Source: Candidatus Tiamatella incendiivivens
Lineage (GTDB): Archaea; Thermoproteota; Thermoprotei_A; Sulfolobales; Acidilobaceae
Direction of reading: 5' to 3'
NCBI GenBank assembly: GCA_015522635.1
Contig: WALW01000027.1
Location: 1 to 64,000, forward strand
DNA: 64,000 nucleotides
The translations under genes were made by a program, and so were the position numbers. Below are positions 1 through 8,695 of the stretch, piece by piece; the stretch's first letter is position 1, and each line of letters starts with the position of its first letter. A model generated the notes under the pieces. The model saw nothing but the letters and a program-made list of their open reading frames with translations, ran no database searches and was not told where the DNA came from.

Positions 1-2
1 AA

Positions 3-941
3 TACATTGAAAAAATAAACTATAATAAGGAATCCTTTAGTACAATCATCAAAAACTGGGATAATTTTGCCCAAAACATCACAAATAAAATAAATCAAAC
101 CTACACAATACACGGTGCTTATATAGCAAATCTAAGTTTATCATATAACGAATCTAACAACATGATCACTATAACGTTTACAGTAACAAATGAAATGTGG
201 ATCAATGATAATAGAATTGTAGCTGACTTTTTATGGTTCCTTGAGGCCTGGAGGCTAGATTTCATTAATAGTCATTTCATGGAAACCTCTAATGGACTAA
301 TATGGAGAGGAGATGTTGAAAACGTTCCTACTATTATAACAGTTAACGTACCTAAGCAAACGGAACCTTATAAGGCGTGGGGAGAACCTTATGGCCATTG
401 CCACGGGCACATATGGTGGCCCGCAACCAGTCGAGGCCAGTATTACAACGAGACTAGTACCAATTACAATAATATTTTAAGTAAATATCTACTGAAAGCA
501 CGGGAAATTTATCAGGAGTCACTCAAAGGAAATACAAGTGTAAGTGCCCGCATAGAAGGTTTTGCCAAAAATTTAATAGCTAATGCAACATTCGTGGGTG
601 AAAACACTCTAATTATAAATGGAAGTACATACAAGTACAGAGTACTAGAATTATGGTATAATCATGGAGAAATAAACGTATCAAACAAGTCTATCAACGT
701 AGGCAATGTAACTATAGTATTCCTTCCTAAGAACAAGAGCATCACGTATACAGGATGTTCTGTACGGGAGTATATAGCATTTTCTGGATGGAGGTATCGT
801 GTGTTTACAGTTTATTCTTGCCCGACCATTGGGTACTACGATCTCTATGGAGGGTACTGGAAAATCTATGATAACATATACTTGGTACACTTAACTATCG
901 AGGAAGGCAAGGGAGAAGCAATACTAGTCCTCGCAAAGTAA
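3..941 (+). CDS. Partial gene: C-terminal part of an exported, sequon-rich protein
   Basis: The reading frame is open to the left edge of the window, so the gene starts upstream and the ATG at 162 is probably internal. About 312 residues are visible. The protein has many N-X-S/T sequons and aromatic residues, and a short Cys-containing segment near residue 200 of the part after 162, all typical of archaeal exported or cell-surface proteins that are N-glycosylated. No transmembrane anchor is seen at the C-terminal end. I do not recognise a family; an S-layer-associated or pseudomurein-unrelated surface function is only a guess. Confidence 0.6.
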   Translation, partial: YIEKINYNKESFSTIIKNWDNFAQNITNKINQTYTIHGAYIANLSLSYNESNNMITITFTVTNEMWINDNRIVADFLWFLEAWRLDFINSHFMETSNGLIWRGDVENVPTIITVNVPKQTEPYKAWGEPYGHCHGHIWWPATSRGQYYNETSTNYNNILSKYLLKAREIYQESLKGNTSVSARIEGFAKNLIANATFVGENTLIINGSTYKYRVLELWYNHGEINVSNKSINVGNVTIVFLPKNKSITYTGCSVREYIAFSGWRYRVFTVYSCPTIGYYDLYGGYWKIYDNIYLVHLTIEEGKGEAILVLAK

Positions 942-1122
942 TAGAAGACTACTTGTCTATAGAGCTAATTATTCAGCAACCTTCTACTATTCATTGTTTC
1001 CACATATTTGGATGCAATACTGCTCAGTTTTTTTATCGTCTGTTATAAGTTTCAAGCCATCGAACTCTTATGCTAAGAGAAATTAGTGTTAAGTCTGAAG
1101 GACTTATAACATTAATTATTGG

Positions 1123-2139
1123 GTGGATGTAACGGTCAATCTTCAAATGATTGGGAGTGAGAGCCTTGGTGTTAGAGGTCTGTCTTGCTTCATAGAGCAC
1201 CGTGGAGTAAAGGTTCTTATCGATCCTGGTGTTGCATTAGGTTTTACTAGGTGGGGTCTTCATCCTCATCCTATTCAAGCTGTTGCTGGAGACGAGGTTA
1301 GAAACCAGATCAAGGAAGTATGGAGGAGTACTAATTACGTTGTCTTAAGCCACATGCATGGCGATCACGTCCCCTTATATAACGCTAATCCGTTTCAGCT
1401 AAACTTGTATTACCTCGACTATAACGATAAACTGAAAATTATAGCTCCAACTGCTTCTATGTTAAAGAGTAGAGAAAGAAGTCGGCTAGAGAAGATTATT
1501 GAAGTCTATGGTAGTAACGTAATAACCTTTGAACATGGGGGCTTTGAAATGGGGCCTGTAAGCATATATGGCCCATATCCCCATGGTACTTTTTCTAGAA
1601 CTCAAACATACACGTCTCTCATAGATGCTGGAGAAAAAGTAATGCATTTATCTGATACAGAGCTACTATGCGATAAATTGGTTGACTTTGCCCTCCAATT
1701 AAAACCTGATATCATAATCACCGATGGACCGCCTATCTATAGGTTCCTTTATAACCAAAGCATTGTTGAAACCCTACTTAGAAAGGCTAGTAGAAACATA
1801 TCAAGACTATCTAAGATTGCTCACACGATAGTCGTTGATCACCATGTTAATAGATGTAGTATGGGATATCAATGGATTAGGACGATATCCAGGAAACAGA
1901 AAAACGTTAGAATAGTTACAGCAGCAGAATATATAGGTAAAACTCCTCTATTCCTAGAGTCGTGGCGTAGGACGCTCTATAAATACTATCCAGTAGATAA
2001 TAACTGGTTCGAGAAAGAATACAGTAAACTATTGGAGGAGTATCGCCCTATATATCATAAGTTGGATAACTCCATAAATAGGTATAAAGTATCCTCAGAA
2101 AATACATTAGTAAAAGTAATAGAAAACAATCTACACTAA
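1123..2139 (+). CDS. Metallo-beta-lactamase-fold hydrolase, UPF0282 type
   Basis: This is a predicted metal-dependent hydrolase of the metallo-beta-lactamase superfamily. The HxHxDH metal-binding motif is at about residues 77-82 (SHMHGDH). Further conserved positions are an Asp after a Ser in the middle (LSDTE, near 175) and an HH pair near 240. Length (338 aa) and the N-terminal ADPG-type core resemble the archaeal UPF0282 family (COG2248), whose substrate is unknown. The start is GTG, followed at once by the conserved N-terminal beta strand. A TATA-like stretch (ttataagt) lies about 75 bases upstream. The gene stands alone, with long spacers on both sides. Confidence 0.75.
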   Translation: MDVTVNLQMIGSESLGVRGLSCFIEHRGVKVLIDPGVALGFTRWGLHPHPIQAVAGDEVRNQIKEVWRSTNYVVLSHMHGDHVPLYNANPFQLNLYYLDYNDKLKIIAPTASMLKSRERSRLEKIIEVYGSNVITFEHGGFEMGPVSIYGPYPHGTFSRTQTYTSLIDAGEKVMHLSDTELLCDKLVDFALQLKPDIIITDGPPIYRFLYNQSIVETLLRKASRNISRLSKIAHTIVVDHHVNRCSMGYQWIRTISRKQKNVRIVTAAEYIGKTPLFLESWRRTLYKYYPVDNNWFEKEYSKLLEEYRPIYHKLDNSINRYKVSSENTLVKVIENNLH

Positions 2140-2505
2140 ACCGTAAATAAACCTAGTATCCACAAGTAATCAAACACACCTTCCACAGGAATTCTACTCA
2201 GGGAAGAATTACTTCGTACTTTGAGGCTAACCTAAAAACACGTGCTAACAACTAATAACATACAGTGAATAGTTAGATATCGCCCATCTTCTACAATCCC
2301 TTATAATACCAGTCAATCCCTTAGCCACCATATCAATGTTTTTACTCAATATTTTAGCCCTTCTTCTATGACCTTCTAACGCGTTATTCCTAGCTCTTAT
2401 ATCCAACGAATCCTAAGCATAGAATCCAATTTGGCTCCACCGTTTGTATAAGATAATTATTCTAGATGCTCTACCTAATTATTCCCGGTTTATAGGTGGG
2501 GATTC
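2140..2505. other. Gene-poor spacer with a possible gene remnant
   Basis: This 366-base stretch has no convincing gene. On the minus strand, 2245-2406 reads as a 53-codon frame (TTG start) that is rich in Arg and Lys and interrupted by a TAG (2413-2415), beyond which the same frame continues upstream for a few tens of bases. It could be the remains of a decayed gene, perhaps from a mobile element, but I cannot name a family. The last 20 bases carry the AGGTGGGG ribosome binding site (about 2494-2501) of the next gene. Confidence 0.3.
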
Positions 2506-3186
2506 TTGGATACTAGGAGTGATTATCGTATTCTTCTAGCATTGGATGCCTGTGAGAGACTTGAAAGGAGAGTTAGAAACTGGATTCTCCCTTGGTCTAT
2601 TGAGAAGGGTAAGGCGATGAATGCTAGACAAAGCATTCATAAGGATATACTGAAACTTAGGTTTAGTTTCCTTCCTTATAGAATGATACTAAAGTCTTTT
2701 GAGCTGAAAGATACTGTAGATGAGGCAAAACTCCTCTACAATATATTGTTTCCTCTCGAGTCTAAGTCCGTTCATATACCAGCCAAGAGTCTGTATGCCG
2801 CTGCTGAGGTTAAGTATGCGCTTAGTATCCTATTAGGTTTGCCCATGAGGATTAAACTTGGCGAAGAGAACGTTCCGGAGCATGCTATTGATATTGTCGG
2901 TGCTGAGGTAGTGGATATAGAAGATCTCGGTAAAGGGTTAAAGGTGACTAGAGCTTCGACTAGTTCTTTTGCTTTAACTATTGTTACGAATATAATAGAT
3001 ATACGGGAAGGTGAGGTGCGGGCTATAGCTATTCTTCCTCCAGTTGAATTTAATGATATAATTAGCGAAGCTATGTATGCTAGCAATGTAGTATCTAGAG
3101 AGTTAGTTGGGAAGAGAATTGGAGTAGGTTTGGTTGATAGTCATGTTAGGGCAATTATAATGGATATTGCTAAAAATACGAAATGA
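2506..3186 (+). CDS. Unknown protein with a possible tRNA-binding-like (EMAP/OB) domain
   Basis: The protein has 226 aa and a TTG start seven bases after a strong AGGTGGGG site. The N-terminal half is helical and basic. From about residue 125 the pattern (AEVVDIEDLG, then VTNIIDIREGEV, then AILPPVEFNDIISEAM) resembles the end of EMAP/Arc1p-type tRNA-binding OB folds, where a similar LPP..-..SEGM turn occurs. This is a by-eye resemblance, not a firm family call. It stops 14 bases before the convergent MFS transporter gene. The role is unknown; a tRNA- or nucleic-acid-binding function is a tentative inference. Confidence 0.45.
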   Translation: MDTRSDYRILLALDACERLERRVRNWILPWSIEKGKAMNARQSIHKDILKLRFSFLPYRMILKSFELKDTVDEAKLLYNILFPLESKSVHIPAKSLYAAAEVKYALSILLGLPMRIKLGEENVPEHAIDIVGAEVVDIEDLGKGLKVTRASTSSFALTIVTNIIDIREGEVRAIAILPPVEFNDIISEAMYASNVVSRELVGKRIGVGLVDSHVRAIIMDIAKNTK

Positions 3187-3200
3187 TTATTCTTGGCCCG

Positions 3201-4379
3201 TTATTGTTGCTTCTGCTCTTTCAATCCTAGCGCTAACAACAGCATTACTATGATAAGTAGGCTTATTATCGGATAGATTGATATCCAGTTTTTGGTTTCT
3301 CCTATTACTTCGAATACCCATATTAGGAGAAGTGACCCTATTTGCGAGAACTCCCATAGGACTGAGTTAGCTGCTCCCGAATACCGGACGCCTACTGAAA
3401 CTGCACTTAAGTCCAGTGATAATGGTGCCAGTGATAGGAGGAAGAAACCCGCTATGAAGAGGTCTATTGAGACTGCTAGGGTTCCGTTCACAAAATAGGG
3501 TATAATCCATAGGATTACAGCTGTTAGTAGTGCATATATCATTGGTTTCTTTCTTGACCCTATTTTATCTGCTATTCCAGGTATAACTATCGAACCGATA
3601 ATTCCGCCAACCGTAAGTAGACTACCTACCATGCCTGTCCTGTTGAGTGGAACACCCACCGCTTTGACAAGCGGTTCAACCCATGTGGTAAATGCTGTAT
3701 AAGCACCTACTCCTAGGAAGAACAAGGTTGAAAGTATTAGTATGTTTCTATTCTTGAGTACTAGGCTCATTTCCCTTAATCCTATTCCTACTCTTTCTTC
3801 TTTCAACTTGACTTCTGGTTCCTTAACAAGGACATATACTAGAAAGAGAGTCATAATACTGTAGGCTCCGTATGTTAATAGCGTGTATGTTAATCCTATG
3901 TGCGATACTAGGATTGGTGTGAGTGCAAGTGCTATTATTATTCCTAGCATTAGCGAGAGGGTGCCTAATCCTGTTGCTAGAGCAGCTTCCTCTTCAGGGA
4001 ACCATGACCTAACAAGTTTTGAAACACTATTCATAACAAATGGCTGACCTGTACCTGCAATTACTTGGAAAGACAATGCAACAATAAATGATGTTGTTAT
4101 ACTTCGAAATGCGGAAAATACTCCTAGAAATATCATTCCTGTTATCAGTGCTCTTCTGAACCCGTATTTGTCGATGTAGTATCCTACTGGAATGGATATT
4201 ACAAGGTATACTAGTGGGAATACTGCTGCGAATAAACCTACCTCATCGCTGGAAACATGGTAGAACCTTGATGATACTGTTAAGATTGGGGCATAAGTTA
4301 TCCAGATAAGCTGCGAGGCTATGCCTGCTAGTATGTATATAGAAAGCACAATCCACCGATACCCTGGGTTTTCAGTCAA
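3201..4379 (-). CDS. Major facilitator superfamily transporter
   Basis: The 392-aa membrane protein has about twelve hydrophobic segments, the usual length and shape of MFS permeases. The loop after the second segment reads GYYIDKYGFRRA (about residues 67-78), a good match to the G-x3-D-x2-G-R-R/K signature, and a second copy (GIADKIGSRKKP) follows segment eight. The large central loop between segments six and seven is basic. Substrate cannot be told; the overall look recalls the archaeal transporters annotated as nitrate/oxalate or general metabolite permeases. It is transcribed away from the region at 4380-4463, and its stop faces the previous gene. Confidence 0.8.
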   Translation of the reverse strand: MTENPGYRWIVLSIYILAGIASQLIWITYAPILTVSSRFYHVSSDEVGLFAAVFPLVYLVISIPVGYYIDKYGFRRALITGMIFLGVFSAFRSITTSFIVALSFQVIAGTGQPFVMNSVSKLVRSWFPEEEAALATGLGTLSLMLGIIIALALTPILVSHIGLTYTLLTYGAYSIMTLFLVYVLVKEPEVKLKEERVGIGLREMSLVLKNRNILILSTLFFLGVGAYTAFTTWVEPLVKAVGVPLNRTGMVGSLLTVGGIIGSIVIPGIADKIGSRKKPMIYALLTAVILWIIPYFVNGTLAVSIDLFIAGFFLLSLAPLSLDLSAVSVGVRYSGAANSVLWEFSQIGSLLLIWVFEVIGETKNWISIYPIISLLIIVMLLLALGLKEQKQQ

Positions 4380-4463
4380 ATTAAGACACCATAAGGACTC
4401 AGTAAAATGCGGGTGAACTGAGTAATGACATTTACATAGTAGTTATATTAATAATCTACACAT

Positions 4464-5342
4464 TCAACCAGATGCCAATATCACACCGATAACAGCAATA
4501 ATAACAGAAGCAATATGACTTAATCCAGGTTTTTCCCTTAATTCGCTAGATAAGAGCATTGAAAACAATAGAGTATAAATAGGGAATAGTGTTATTAAGA
4601 CAGAAACCCTAGCCACATTGCATACAGAGAAAGCAGTATATCTAAACAATTGGGCAATTGCAACTATAATTGCTGCAGCAATCATATAATGAAAGATCCT
4701 ACCATGACTTGATACTTCTCTTAATGTGTTTTTAGTTAGAAAAGGAGTGAGCAGAATGAGCGCTACACTATACGATATTGCTGCTCCTAATACTGGGTTT
4801 CCACTGCTGTAACCGGCTCCGAATCTTACTAGTAATGATGTCAATGAAAATACTAGAGCGGATGCTAGCCCAGCTAATATGCCTATGGATGATCTGCCTC
4901 CGTGGAATGGTTTACCGCTCGGTTCGTTATAAACTAAATATACCGCGATCATGACTAGAAACACACCGGAGATTTGCAGTTTAGTAAGGGTTTCGCCGAG
5001 TAGAATCCAAGCGAATAATGAAGCGAAAACCACTGTAGGACTTGTAACTATCGAAGCGGTTGTTGCACCTGCATATGAAATGGATAGGTAAAATAAATAT
5101 CGTCCAACTATGAAGTTCAGAATACCTGCGAGAATAAATGAAAAGATTGCATTGAAAGATGGAAGATCGTTCCATGAGAATAAAGATGCTGCCCAGAGTA
5201 TAGGTGTTCCAACGAGGAGGCTTGTTAATAGATTTTGGAATGGTTTGAGTTTTACTGAAGCCGCTCTGACAAGGGTATCACTTAACCCGAAGAATAACCC
5301 TGCTAGAAATGCTGTTATATATCCTAGCTCACTGCAGTTCAC
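4464..5342 (-). CDS. EamA/DMT-superfamily transporter
   Basis: The 292-aa protein has ten hydrophobic segments arranged as two EamA repeats. The first (residues 10-137) ends in FAWILLGETLTKLQ and the second (about 150-290) ends in LLSSELREKPGL. These E-containing turns before the last helix of each half are typical of drug/metabolite transporters. Such proteins move amino acids or other small metabolites across the membrane; the substrate is not predictable here. Start is ATG. It lies between the MFS transporter and the ketopantoate reductase gene on the same strand, with 41 bases to the latter. Confidence 0.8.
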   Translation of the reverse strand: MNCSELGYITAFLAGLFFGLSDTLVRAASVKLKPFQNLLTSLLVGTPILWAASLFSWNDLPSFNAIFSFILAGILNFIVGRYLFYLSISYAGATTASIVTSPTVVFASLFAWILLGETLTKLQISGVFLVMIAVYLVYNEPSGKPFHGGRSSIGILAGLASALVFSLTSLLVRFGAGYSSGNPVLGAAISYSVALILLTPFLTKNTLREVSSHGRIFHYMIAAAIIVAIAQLFRYTAFSVCNVARVSVLITLFPIYTLLFSMLLSSELREKPGLSHIASVIIAVIGVILASG

Positions 5343-5383
5343 GGAATAATTTCACCCTTTTAATCCTCCGAGATTCTTATAGA

Positions 5384-6301
5384 TCAGTTGTCCGTAGATG
5401 TTGTACATTTAAGTTCGAGTGCTTTTATCAGCGACCATAATGCCTGATTCAATGGGGCTTTTAACCCTGCTTTCCTAGCTACCTCTAATATCCTACCATT
5501 TATGTAGTCTATTTCCGTCCTTCTACACCTACTTAAGTCTTGGAGCATCGAGTTATAGTTTTCTCTTGTGCTTTGAAGTGTTTTAACAAGCATTTCTCCT
5601 GGTTTCCCTGGGATATTGACTCCCTGCCTTACAGCTATTCTTCTTCCTTCCCTAACAATATCCAGTGCAAGTTGTTTCAGTACACTTGTCTCCAATATAT
5701 AACCATTCTTAACATGCAACAGTGCACCGATAGGATTTATGGCTGAATTGACTATAGCTTTTAGCCACTTCCATCCTATTATATTATCCGTTGTGATCGT
5801 ATTGAATCCAGCATCAGACAATACTTCCCTTACAGTGTAAACGTAGCTTGGAATACCTGTTGGATATCCCCCTATTATAGAAATCCCCCTCCCTGCCCAC
5901 CTTACTACTCCAGGATTTTCTAATACGGCTGCATAAGTAGTTACTCCCCCTATTACCTTATCTGCATATTTCCTAGCTATCTCTTCGTTCCCCAAGCCGT
6001 TTTGAAGAGTTACAAGTAACGTTTTACTTGTTATCAGGTGTTTTACTGATCTCAAAGCGTCATCAGTAGAGTATGACTTAGTAAAAATGAAAATCACACT
6101 AGGAGGTTTCAAGGGAGGTTTAATAGTGGCCTTGGGATGCATTTCAAATTCTTCTATGCCTGTAACATGTACTCCATTACTATTTATTGTATCTACTTTC
6201 TCCTCGTCTATATCGAGTAACGTTATTTCATAGCCGGCTTTTGCTAGCAACGCTCCATATAATGATCCCATCGCTCCTGCTCCTAGTATTAGTATATTCA
6301 T
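5384..6301 (-). CDS. panE: 2-dehydropantoate 2-reductase (ketopantoate reductase)
   Basis: Reduces 2-dehydropantoate to pantoate with NAD(P)H in coenzyme A synthesis. The N-terminal Rossmann fold shows GAGAMGS at residues 7-13. LQNGLGNEE (99-107) is the conserved substrate/cofactor loop. The catalytic lysine is in the segment NIIGWKWLKAIVNSAINP, about residue 178-181, with the conserved Asn/Ser just after it. The C-terminal helical domain has the E-I-D-Y-I-N-G stretch that contacts substrate. Length 305 aa is normal. The ATG start has a GGTGG site (6309-6313) seven bases upstream. Some archaeal members act as the main pantoate route, which fits a lone gene. Confidence 0.85.
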   Translation of the reverse strand: MNILILGAGAMGSLYGALLAKAGYEITLLDIDEEKVDTINSNGVHVTGIEEFEMHPKATIKPPLKPPSVIFIFTKSYSTDDALRSVKHLITSKTLLVTLQNGLGNEEIARKYADKVIGGVTTYAAVLENPGVVRWAGRGISIIGGYPTGIPSYVYTVREVLSDAGFNTITTDNIIGWKWLKAIVNSAINPIGALLHVKNGYILETSVLKQLALDIVREGRRIAVRQGVNIPGKPGEMLVKTLQSTRENYNSMLQDLSRCRRTEIDYINGRILEVARKAGLKAPLNQALWSLIKALELKCTTSTDN

Positions 6302-6394
6302 TACTAAGCCACCGATAACTTGAGGCAGTTTTCCGTTTGTTTTGCCTTGTTTATTACTTATGTTTAAAAGTGTAGGTTCCCATTATTAGAAACC

Positions 6395-7069
6395 TTGGCT
6401 AGAGAAATGAATATTGATCGCGAGCTGATAGAGTGGGGCAGTAAACATAAAAATATTAAAGTCCTTGTAAATGCAGTCAGAGAACTGGTTAATTGTTGTT
6501 ATTCTGTAAGAATTAGATGCACAGATCCTCCTATCGCCTCCACGGGATTCCTATATAGTCTGGGGTTTCACCAATACCTTATCAGGAGCTTCTGGTCTGG
6601 ATTACCATTAGGCGTATATGATATTCCACTGTACAAATGGCTCAACACGGATTTCTCGTTGGAAATCGAACACTTGATTTCGGGTGTAAATGAGATTAGA
6701 TGCGGTGAACTAGTTATTCCAATAGATGAATTGGATGCTAGAATGAAGAACACTGTTTTCACTCCGAGATCCCACTTGTTATACATAAGAATAAAAGGTA
6801 AAGTAGGGGGAAACGTTATTCGATTAAACGTTATTAGACTAGCAAAGCTTATAGAGACCTATGAGCCGGGGTGGGTCAACTCTCTGTTGGACAGCATCTT
6901 AAAAGCATTCGACGATCCTAGCTTGCTTATAGACTTAGAAAATAAGGTTCTGGAGGAAACTAGAAAACGAGCGCTACTTTTATCGTTTATCCTCCCAAGA
7001 ATACCTAGAAGCGTAGATGACTTGAATAAACTAGTTCCTATTGTTAGACTCATTTCAAGGAGGCAGTGA
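6395..7069 (+). CDS. Hypothetical protein, 224 aa
   Basis: I do not recognise this protein. It is soluble, mixed alpha/beta and has three Cys in a short N-terminal stretch (VNCCYSVRIRC, about residues 32-42). The C-terminal half is helical with a long Lys/Arg-Glu segment (about 175-195). The start is either TTG at 6395 or the ATG at 6407; neither has a clear ribosome binding site, so a leaderless message is possible. It stands alone between the divergent ketopantoate reductase gene and the radical SAM unit. Confidence 0.5.
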   Translation: MAREMNIDRELIEWGSKHKNIKVLVNAVRELVNCCYSVRIRCTDPPIASTGFLYSLGFHQYLIRSFWSGLPLGVYDIPLYKWLNTDFSLEIEHLISGVNEIRCGELVIPIDELDARMKNTVFTPRSHLLYIRIKGKVGGNVIRLNVIRLAKLIETYEPGWVNSLLDSILKAFDDPSLLIDLENKVLEETRKRALLLSFILPRIPRSVDDLNKLVPIVRLISRRQ

Positions 7070-7174
7070 ACTACCCTACAAATTGGAGCAGTTCAACTGT
7101 TTTATTAGGTTTACATGATATACAGATGGATCTAATAGTTTTAATAAGATAAACATGTTATTGGTGAATTAGAC

Positions 7175-8695
7175 GTGAGTAGTAATTATAATACGGCAAA
7201 TGAGAAAAAAGGGGATATTGGGAGATTATTAACTGGAATTAGATTAATTTTCAATAACCCTGTAACCAGAAGTTACCTAAGAGCTGGGACTAGGAGAGTC
7301 GATTGCTGTGAAGAAGATAAGTGCAGGGAACAAACCGTATTGTTTCATGCTCTCTCATCCTTTACAGGTTCACATGTAACAGGTTGCCCTGTAACAGCAA
7401 GATTCCTAAGCTGGATGATCAATGCTACAATAAAAATTGGAGTAAAAGTCCTTAGAGGTGATACTGAAAGTGCGAAAGAGGCTCTCAGGGATCCTGCTGT
7501 TAGGAGAGGAGTATCGCTTGTAGTGGAGGGTCTAGCAAGGTATGGTGTTACTGTTCCACAGAAAATGCCTGCCCCCTTCCTTATAGTTTGGAACTTCACG
7601 AACATGTGTAATTTAAAATGTATACACTGTTATCAAAGGGCTGATAAGCCTTTACCGGATGAACTTACTCTAGAGGAGAAGCTTGAGGCTGTAAGGCAGA
7701 TAGATAAGGCTGGTGTTGCAGCTGTAGCTTTAAGTGGCGGCGAGCCGACGATACACCCACATTTCTACAGGATAGTCAAAGAACTAGCTGACAGGGACAT
7801 ATATATATCTGTGGCTACCAACGGTACATTTTTTGCTAAAATGGAAAACCTCGAGAAAGCGGTCAAAGCTGGTATAAGATACGTGGAGGTTAGCGTTGAT
7901 AGTGCTAAACCTGAAGTTCATGATAGGTTCCGCGGTGTTCCAGGGGCTTGGGAAAAAGCCACAACAGCTCTTAGGAATGCAGTTAAGTTAGGATTAAATA
8001 ATGGAATGGCTACAACTATCACTAAGTTTAACATAAACGAGGTTGAAGAAATACTTGATCTTGCGGAGGAGATTGGTGTAAATAGAGTCATATTCTTTAA
8101 CTTTGTCCCAACAGGTAGAGGCGCCGACTATGCATGGATGGACCTGACACCTGAGGAAAGAGAAGAGTTCCTTAAGACAGTCTATCGGGAAATGAAAAAG
8201 AGAAGCCTGGAAATAGAGTCTACTGCACCCCAGTATGCAAGAGTAGTCCTCGAACAAAGCCATGGAGAAGAGGTGTCACCAACTCACTTTTATGTAGGCA
8301 GTAATAAAATAGTCAATGCTTTAGCAGAATTTGTCGGAGGTTGTGGTGCAGGAAGAATATATGCTGCTCTACAACCAAATGGTGATGTAGCACCATGCGT
8401 ATTCCTACCTATTAAAACTGGAAATATTAGGGAGAAAATGTTCAGGGAAATTTGGGATACCTCAGAAGTCTTCCAGACTCTCAGAAATAGAGAACTCCTC
8501 AAAGGCTACTGCGGCGAATGCCCTTATAAATACGTGTGCGGAGGATGTAGAGCAAGAGCGTATGCATATTTCCATGATATAACTGCACCAGACCCCGGGT
8601 GTATCTTGAATAAAAAAGATTGGGATAATATACCTAAACCTCACGTTACTATAAGACAGTCTTCTAAGTCCAGGGATTCTGGTGGTGGGAAGTGA
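7175..8695 (+). CDS. Radical SAM protein with N-terminal Cys region and SPASM-like C-terminus; tetraether-synthase candidate
   Basis: A 506-aa iron-sulfur enzyme. The radical SAM motif CNLKCIHC gives C145, C149 and C152, followed by SGGEPTIHP. The N-terminal extension has C44, C45, C50 and C71, enough for an extra metal site, and a hydrophobic helix near 77-95. The C-terminus carries a SPASM-like set (GGCGAGR..., GDVAPC..., then YCGECPYKYVCGGC at about 445-458 and a last PGC). GTG start is preceded by GGTGA. Its stop overlaps the next gene by four bases (GTGA), so the two should be translated together. Radical SAM enzymes with extra N- and C-terminal metal sites include the archaeal tetraether lipid synthase Tes. 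That assignment is my inference, not proven; heme or peptide maturases are alternatives. Confidence 0.8.
   Translation: MSSNYNTANEKKGDIGRLLTGIRLIFNNPVTRSYLRAGTRRVDCCEEDKCREQTVLFHALSSFTGSHVTGCPVTARFLSWMINATIKIGVKVLRGDTESAKEALRDPAVRRGVSLVVEGLARYGVTVPQKMPAPFLIVWNFTNMCNLKCIHCYQRADKPLPDELTLEEKLEAVRQIDKAGVAAVALSGGEPTIHPHFYRIVKELADRDIYISVATNGTFFAKMENLEKAVKAGIRYVEVSVDSAKPEVHDRFRGVPGAWEKATTALRNAVKLGLNNGMATTITKFNINEVEEILDLAEEIGVNRVIFFNFVPTGRGADYAWMDLTPEEREEFLKTVYREMKKRSLEIESTAPQYARVVLEQSHGEEVSPTHFYVGSNKIVNALAEFVGGCGAGRIYAALQPNGDVAPCVFLPIKTGNIREKMFREIWDTSEVFQTLRNRELLKGYCGECPYKYVCGGCRARAYAYFHDITAPDPGCILNKKDWDNIPKPHVTIRQSSKSRDSGGGK

Noticed and set aside
7089-7105. CAGTT/AACTG hairpin followed by T residues as a terminator
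   Set aside because: The stem is only five pairs and archaeal stops mostly rely on T runs, so it is not distinguishable from chance.
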